This document shows positions 7,166 through 10,243 of a DNA stretch of 10,243 nucleotides, piece after piece (the first letter of the stretch is position 1; every line of letters begins with the position of its first letter). The notes beneath the pieces are model-generated. The model was not told the DNA's origin and searched no databases. It saw only the letters and a list, made by a program, of their open reading frames with translations. The position numbers and the translations under genes are program-made. Origin of the DNA: Bacteroidota bacterium (GTDB taxonomy: Bacteria; Spirochaetota; Spirochaetia; JABMQR01); contig JABMQR010000275.1 of NCBI GenBank assembly GCA_013202335.1, positions 1 through 10,243 on the forward strand, in the 5' to 3' direction.

Positions 7166-7224
7166 CGATTATCGAATCTGAATTGAATGAGTGAAAAATA
7201 ACGAATAAATAGTGGTAGAAACAA

Positions 7225-8157
7225 ATGAAAGAAATCTGGCAGCTTCGTTCTCAGGAAAGTAAGCGAACAATAAGAATTATTTTATCAACACCTGCAGGAA
7301 TAGTCGGTACAGCAATTATTCTCATTTTACTGATATGTGTTATTTTTGCACCTTATCTGGCTCCTTATGATCCCTACTTTGTAGATATTGGAAATAAATT
7401 AAAAGTTCCCAGTTCCGAATACTGGTTCGGCACAGATACCGTGGGAAGGGATGTATTCAGCCGGGTAATTTTCGGGGCAAGATATTCATTGGCGGCAGGA
7501 ACTATTGTTGTCGGCATAGCTATTCTCATTGGCAGTGTTATCGGCCTTATTGCCGCCTATCCCGGCGGCAGAAAAGGTGAAATGATAATGCGGTTAACCG
7601 ATATCTTTCTGGCCTTTCCCACCATGCTTTTCGCCATCGCATTAGCATCAACTCTCGGACCCAGTTTCCTTAACTCAATGGTGGCAATCTCCATTGTCTA
7701 CTGGCCCAAATATGCAAGACTCATCTACGGGCAGGCATTATCAATACGGGAGAGTGATTATGTAAAATTTGCAGAAGTTTTGAAGGAAAAAAACAGTGTC
7801 ATACGATTACGTCACATATTTCCCAACTGCTCATCTGCCATAATTGTACAAGCCACACTCGATTTTGGTGATGCAATACTCTTCTTTGCCGCCCTCAGCT
7901 TTGTCGGCCTCGGGGCACAGCCTCCCGCAGCGGACTGGGGCGCTATGCTTGCTTTCGCCCGAAAATACATGATGCTCTCGTGGTGGACAGCAGTATTTCC
8001 CGGAATAGCCATATTTATTACCGTTATTGGATTTAATCTGCTCGGAGACTCTCTGCGAGATGCCTTTGACCCGCGTCTGAGAAGATTAAAAGAGTTCAAG
8101 CCGTTACGCTTTACCTGGTTGGGGAATTTGATACATATACGTAAGGATGAAAAGTAG
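7225..8157 (+). CDS. ABC transporter permease, DppC/OppC type, with divergent EAA loop
   Basis: A 310-residue inner-membrane permease of normal DppC length. It has an N-terminal OppC-type segment (residues 15-50, ending FAPYLAPYDPY) and the typical HWFGTD-like element as YWFGTDTVGRDVFSR (66-80). Membrane segments lie near 24-45, 88-112, 125-145, 147-162, 212-232 and 257-280. LSFVGLGAQPPAADWG (224-239) and the C-terminal NLLGDSLRDAFDPR (271-284) are family signatures. The EAA coupling loop is unusual: DYVKFAEVLKEKNSVIRLRH (178-197) has Lys187 where relatives have the conserved glycine, although RHIFPN (196-201) is kept. No good ribosome binding site precedes the ATG (only GTGG at 7212-7215), and no better start is visible. 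The gene lies 216 nt after its partner permease and only 3 nt before the first ATPase gene. Assignment is secure; full activity of the loop is uncertain. Confidence 0.9.
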   Translation: MKEIWQLRSQESKRTIRIILSTPAGIVGTAIILILLICVIFAPYLAPYDPYFVDIGNKLKVPSSEYWFGTDTVGRDVFSRVIFGARYSLAAGTIVVGIAILIGSVIGLIAAYPGGRKGEMIMRLTDIFLAFPTMLFAIALASTLGPSFLNSMVAISIVYWPKYARLIYGQALSIRESDYVKFAEVLKEKNSVIRLRHIFPNCSSAIIVQATLDFGDAILFFAALSFVGLGAQPPAADWGAMLAFARKYMMLSWWTAVFPGIAIFITVIGFNLLGDSLRDAFDPRLRRLKEFKPLRFTWLGNLIHIRKDEK

Positions 8158-8160
8158 AGT

Positions 8161-9174
8161 ATGGATAAAGAACTGTTGGAACTGTTGGAAGTAAAAAATC
8201 TTTCTGTGAACTTTAATAGCTATCTTGGAACAGCTGAAGTCCTCGATTCAATTAATTTCAGTATAGGGCAGAACAGATGGCTCGGACTGGCCGGTGAAAG
8301 CGGCTGCGGGAAATCGGTATCAGCCTTTTCACTGCTGAAACTCTTGCCCGAAGCTGCCGTGATTAAAAATGGCGAAATCCTCTTCAAGGGTGAAGACATT
8401 CTGAAAAAATCCAAAAAAGAGCTGAGCGCACTTCGCGGGGGTGAAATCTCCATCGTTTTTCAGGAACCGCAGGCCGCCCTCAATCCCTCCAAACGTATTG
8501 GTGTCAATCTCATGGAGACACTGGCACTGCATCAGGGTATAAAGGGAAAAGAGGCGAAAAAGATTGCTATCGACATCCTGGACAGCGTACAGATTCCCCA
8601 ACCGGCCACACGCTTTACCCAGTTCCCAAACGAACTGAGCGGTGGAATGCAGCAACGAGTCTGTATCGCTATTGCTCTGGCCTGTCAGCCCAGTTTGTTA
8701 ATAGCAGATGAGTTTACCACCAGCCTGGATGTGACCACACAACAGGAAATTCTGAAATTGGTGGTGGAACTTCAGCGAAAAACCACCATGGCGGTCCTCT
8801 TTATCACGCACGATCTCGCTCTCATCAGTGAATGCTGTGATGATGTAATAATAATGTATGCGGGACAAATAGTGGAGAAGGGAAAAGTTGAACACGTATT
8901 CCGGAACCCTTCGCATCCCTATACAAAACTCCTGCTGAATGCCATCCCCTCAATAATAACGAAACCTGGTGATGATGGTGACGGTTCTGAGGGTCAGACA
9001 TTGAAAAGTATCGACGGCTTTGTTCCCAGCCTGGTGAATCCCCCTAAAGGATGCCGCTTTCATACTCGCTGCAAGCAAAAGATAGAGGGGAAGTGCGACG
9101 TTGTGTTCCCCAAAGAGATAAGTATTGATGATCTGCATCAAGTATGTTGTCATTTATTTGAACCTGAAGGCTGA
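8161..9174 (+). CDS. ABC transporter ATP-binding protein, DppD/OppD type
   Basis: A 337-residue cytoplasmic ATPase subunit. Motifs in order: Walker A GESGCGKS (45-52), Q-loop Gln101 in VFQEPQAALNP, signature LSGGMQQR (159-166), Walker B LLIADE (179-184) with catalytic Glu184, D-loop SLD (188-190) and switch His217. All key catalytic residues are present. The C-terminal oligopeptide-type extension carries KGCRFHTRC (296-304), Cys312 and Cys329/Cys330. This Cys arrangement is shared by the family and has been linked to an iron-sulphur cluster in Dpp-type ATPases; a cluster here is inference. The ATG is 3 nt after the permease stop. AAGGA (8143-8147) lies 13 nt upstream within the previous gene, so translational coupling is likely. 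It should form a heterodimer with the DppF-like protein encoded next. Confidence 0.93.
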   Translation: MDKELLELLEVKNLSVNFNSYLGTAEVLDSINFSIGQNRWLGLAGESGCGKSVSAFSLLKLLPEAAVIKNGEILFKGEDILKKSKKELSALRGGEISIVFQEPQAALNPSKRIGVNLMETLALHQGIKGKEAKKIAIDILDSVQIPQPATRFTQFPNELSGGMQQRVCIAIALACQPSLLIADEFTTSLDVTTQQEILKLVVELQRKTTMAVLFITHDLALISECCDDVIIMYAGQIVEKGKVEHVFRNPSHPYTKLLLNAIPSIITKPGDDGDGSEGQTLKSIDGFVPSLVNPPKGCRFHTRCKQKIEGKCDVVFPKEISIDDLHQVCCHLFEPEG

Positions 9175-9182
9175 GGAGAAAC

Positions 9183-10157
9183 ATGGATAACATTGTATCA
9201 ATAAAAGGGTTGAAAAAATATTTCCCCGTTAAAAGCACCACATTATTGGGAAAAAAGAGATGGAACAGAGCTGTTGATGACATTGATTTAGCCATAGAGA
9301 GAGGCGAAGCTCTCGGGATAGTGGGAGAGTCCGGAAGCGGAAAAACAACCCTCGGTAAACTGATACTTGGTCTGCATAATCCCACAGAAGGAGTCGTAGA
9401 GTACGCCGGTGCCAGTGCCGATGCCGGTGTCGGTGAAAAAGAGCGACCCAATCTCAGCGTGGTATTTCAGGATCCCTTTTCATCATTAAATCCGCGAATG
9501 ACTGTTTTTAATATAGTAAAAGAACCTCTTGAAAGATTACCGGGAGCCAGGAAAGAGACAAACTACCGGAAGATTATACTGGATACCTTACATACCGTCG
9601 GCTTATCTGAAGAGCAGATGTTCAGGTATCCGCATGAATTCAGCGGCGGACAGCGGCAACGAATCGCCATAGCCCGGGCAATTGTATCAAAACCATTATT
9701 TATCGTATTTGATGAACCAACCTCCGGCCTGGATGTATCGGTTCAGGCGCAAATACTGAATCTGCTCAAAGAGATGAAAACCAAATTTGATCTCAGCTAT
9801 ATTTTTATTTCACACAACCTGGGAGTTATCAAATACATCTGCCAGCGTATAGTGGTAATGTACTGCGGAAAGGTAATGGAAATTGCCGACAACCAGGAAC
9901 TATTTGACAACCCGCAGCATCCATATACCCAGAAACTCCTGGCAGCCGTTCCCGTAATTGATGATTTTCAGAAGACAAAGATTTTGGATGAAACAAAACG
10001 GGAGATTCCGACAGAATTTACCGACAGTGTGAAAGGCTGTATCTACTATTCTAAGTGCCCCGTCCGACAGGATATTTGTACAGAAAAATCACCGGAAAAA
10101 TCAAATTTAAACGGAAATCACTCGGTTTACTGCTGGATGTGTGAAAAGGAAAGTTGA
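9183..10157 (+). CDS. ABC transporter ATP-binding protein, DppF/OppF type
   Basis: A 324-residue cytoplasmic ATPase, the second half of the importer's ATPase pair. Motifs: an aromatic A-loop region near KKYFPV (11-16), Walker A GESGSGKTT (48-56), Gln96 in VFQDPFSSLNPR, signature FSGGQRQR (153-160), Walker B FIVFDE (173-178) with Glu178, D-loop SGLD (181-184) and His211. These are close to DppF consensus. The C-terminal extension has Cys286, Cys292, Cys299, Cys317 and Cys320, again a possible metal site. GAGGAG (9173-9178) overlaps the preceding TGA and sits 4 nt before the ATG, so the two ATPase genes are translationally coupled. The gene stops at 10157, and an 18-bp tandem repeat begins on the very next base, leaving no room for a simple terminator. 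Confidence 0.93.
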   Translation: MDNIVSIKGLKKYFPVKSTTLLGKKRWNRAVDDIDLAIERGEALGIVGESGSGKTTLGKLILGLHNPTEGVVEYAGASADAGVGEKERPNLSVVFQDPFSSLNPRMTVFNIVKEPLERLPGARKETNYRKIILDTLHTVGLSEEQMFRYPHEFSGGQRQRIAIARAIVSKPLFIVFDEPTSGLDVSVQAQILNLLKEMKTKFDLSYIFISHNLGVIKYICQRIVVMYCGKVMEIADNQELFDNPQHPYTQKLLAAVPVIDDFQKTKILDETKREIPTEFTDSVKGCIYYSKCPVRQDICTEKSPEKSNLNGNHSVYCWMCEKES

Positions 10158-10243
10158 GGCTGGGAAGGCAGCTTGGGTTACTAAATTGGCTTGGGCTGGG
10201 AAGGCAGCTTGGGCTGGGAAGGCAGCTTGGGCTGGGAAGGCAG
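10158..10243 (+). repeat. 18-bp GC-rich tandem repeat running off the window end
   Basis: The unit GGCTGGGAAGGCAGCTTG occurs exactly at 10158-10175, 10194-10211 and 10212-10229, and as a 14-base partial copy at 10230-10243. A diverged unit of the same length (10176-10193) keeps phase and matches at 10 of 18 bases. Each unit contains GCTG and CAGC, so every copy can form a small hairpin, or adjacent copies can pair as CAGC-TTGG-GCTG. The array is richer in GC than its surroundings. Its full length is unknown because the window ends inside it. It begins directly after the last ATPase stop codon. It could be a minisatellite-type locus or an assembly artefact at a contig edge. Confidence 0.9.

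Noticed and set aside
9044..9451. 135-codon antisense open frame spanning the two ATPase genes
   Set aside because: It overlaps two conserved ATPase genes including a Walker A region and shows no domain of its own.
10158..10243. CRISPR array at the window end
   Set aside because: The units are directly adjacent 18-mers with no unique spacers and no cas gene nearby.

Overview
The window looks like a carbohydrate-type catabolic and transport locus from a bacterium of moderate to low GC. I lean towards a free-living spirochaete. The main clue is the substrate-binding protein: its hydrophobic leader runs into an Ala/Gly stretch followed by GGQEE and an Ala/Glu-rich linker, a style I associate with spirochaetal periplasmic binding proteins. 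That assignment is inference; no rRNA or marker gene is present. All genes lie on the + strand.

Region 1 (1-821): the 3' part of an AAA/DUF4143-type ATPase gene, cut by the window start and closed by a probable intrinsic terminator. It looks unrelated to the rest. Region 2 (843-2107): a ROK-family regulator with a near-consensus sigma70-type promoter whose -10 element is overlapped by a palindrome (CTAAC-N5-GTTAG). Region 3 (2210-4178): a second promoter with the same half-sites at the same offset from its -10, followed by a short-chain dehydrogenase/reductase and a Gfo/Idh/MocA-family oxidoreductase. Region 4 (4255-10157): a complete Opp/Dpp-type ABC importer in the order binding protein, DppB-like permease, DppC-like permease, DppD-like ATPase, DppF-like ATPase. 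A hairpin terminator lies just after the binding-protein gene, and an unusual 216-nt spacer with three consecutive inverted repeats separates the two permease genes. Region 5 (10158-10243): an 18-bp GC-rich tandem repeat that starts on the base after the last stop codon and runs off the window.

How the genes probably work together: the importer brings in a small solute, and the two NAD(P)-dependent oxidoreductases (SDR and Gfo/Idh/MocA) oxidise or epimerise it or its breakdown product. The ROK protein senses a ligand and represses both its own gene and the catabolic operon through the shared operator. Opp/Dpp-type importers are usually annotated as peptide transporters, but the sugar-type enzymes and ROK regulator make a sugar, sugar acid, polyol or oligosaccharide at least as likely. 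The substrate cannot be read from the sequence.

I see no CRISPR array, transposase, tRNA or rRNA, and no obviously new defence or mobile system. The parts most worth a second look are the paired operators, the triple-hairpin spacer, the 18-bp tandem repeat, the degenerate ROK active and zinc sites, and the lost EAA-loop glycine in the second permease.
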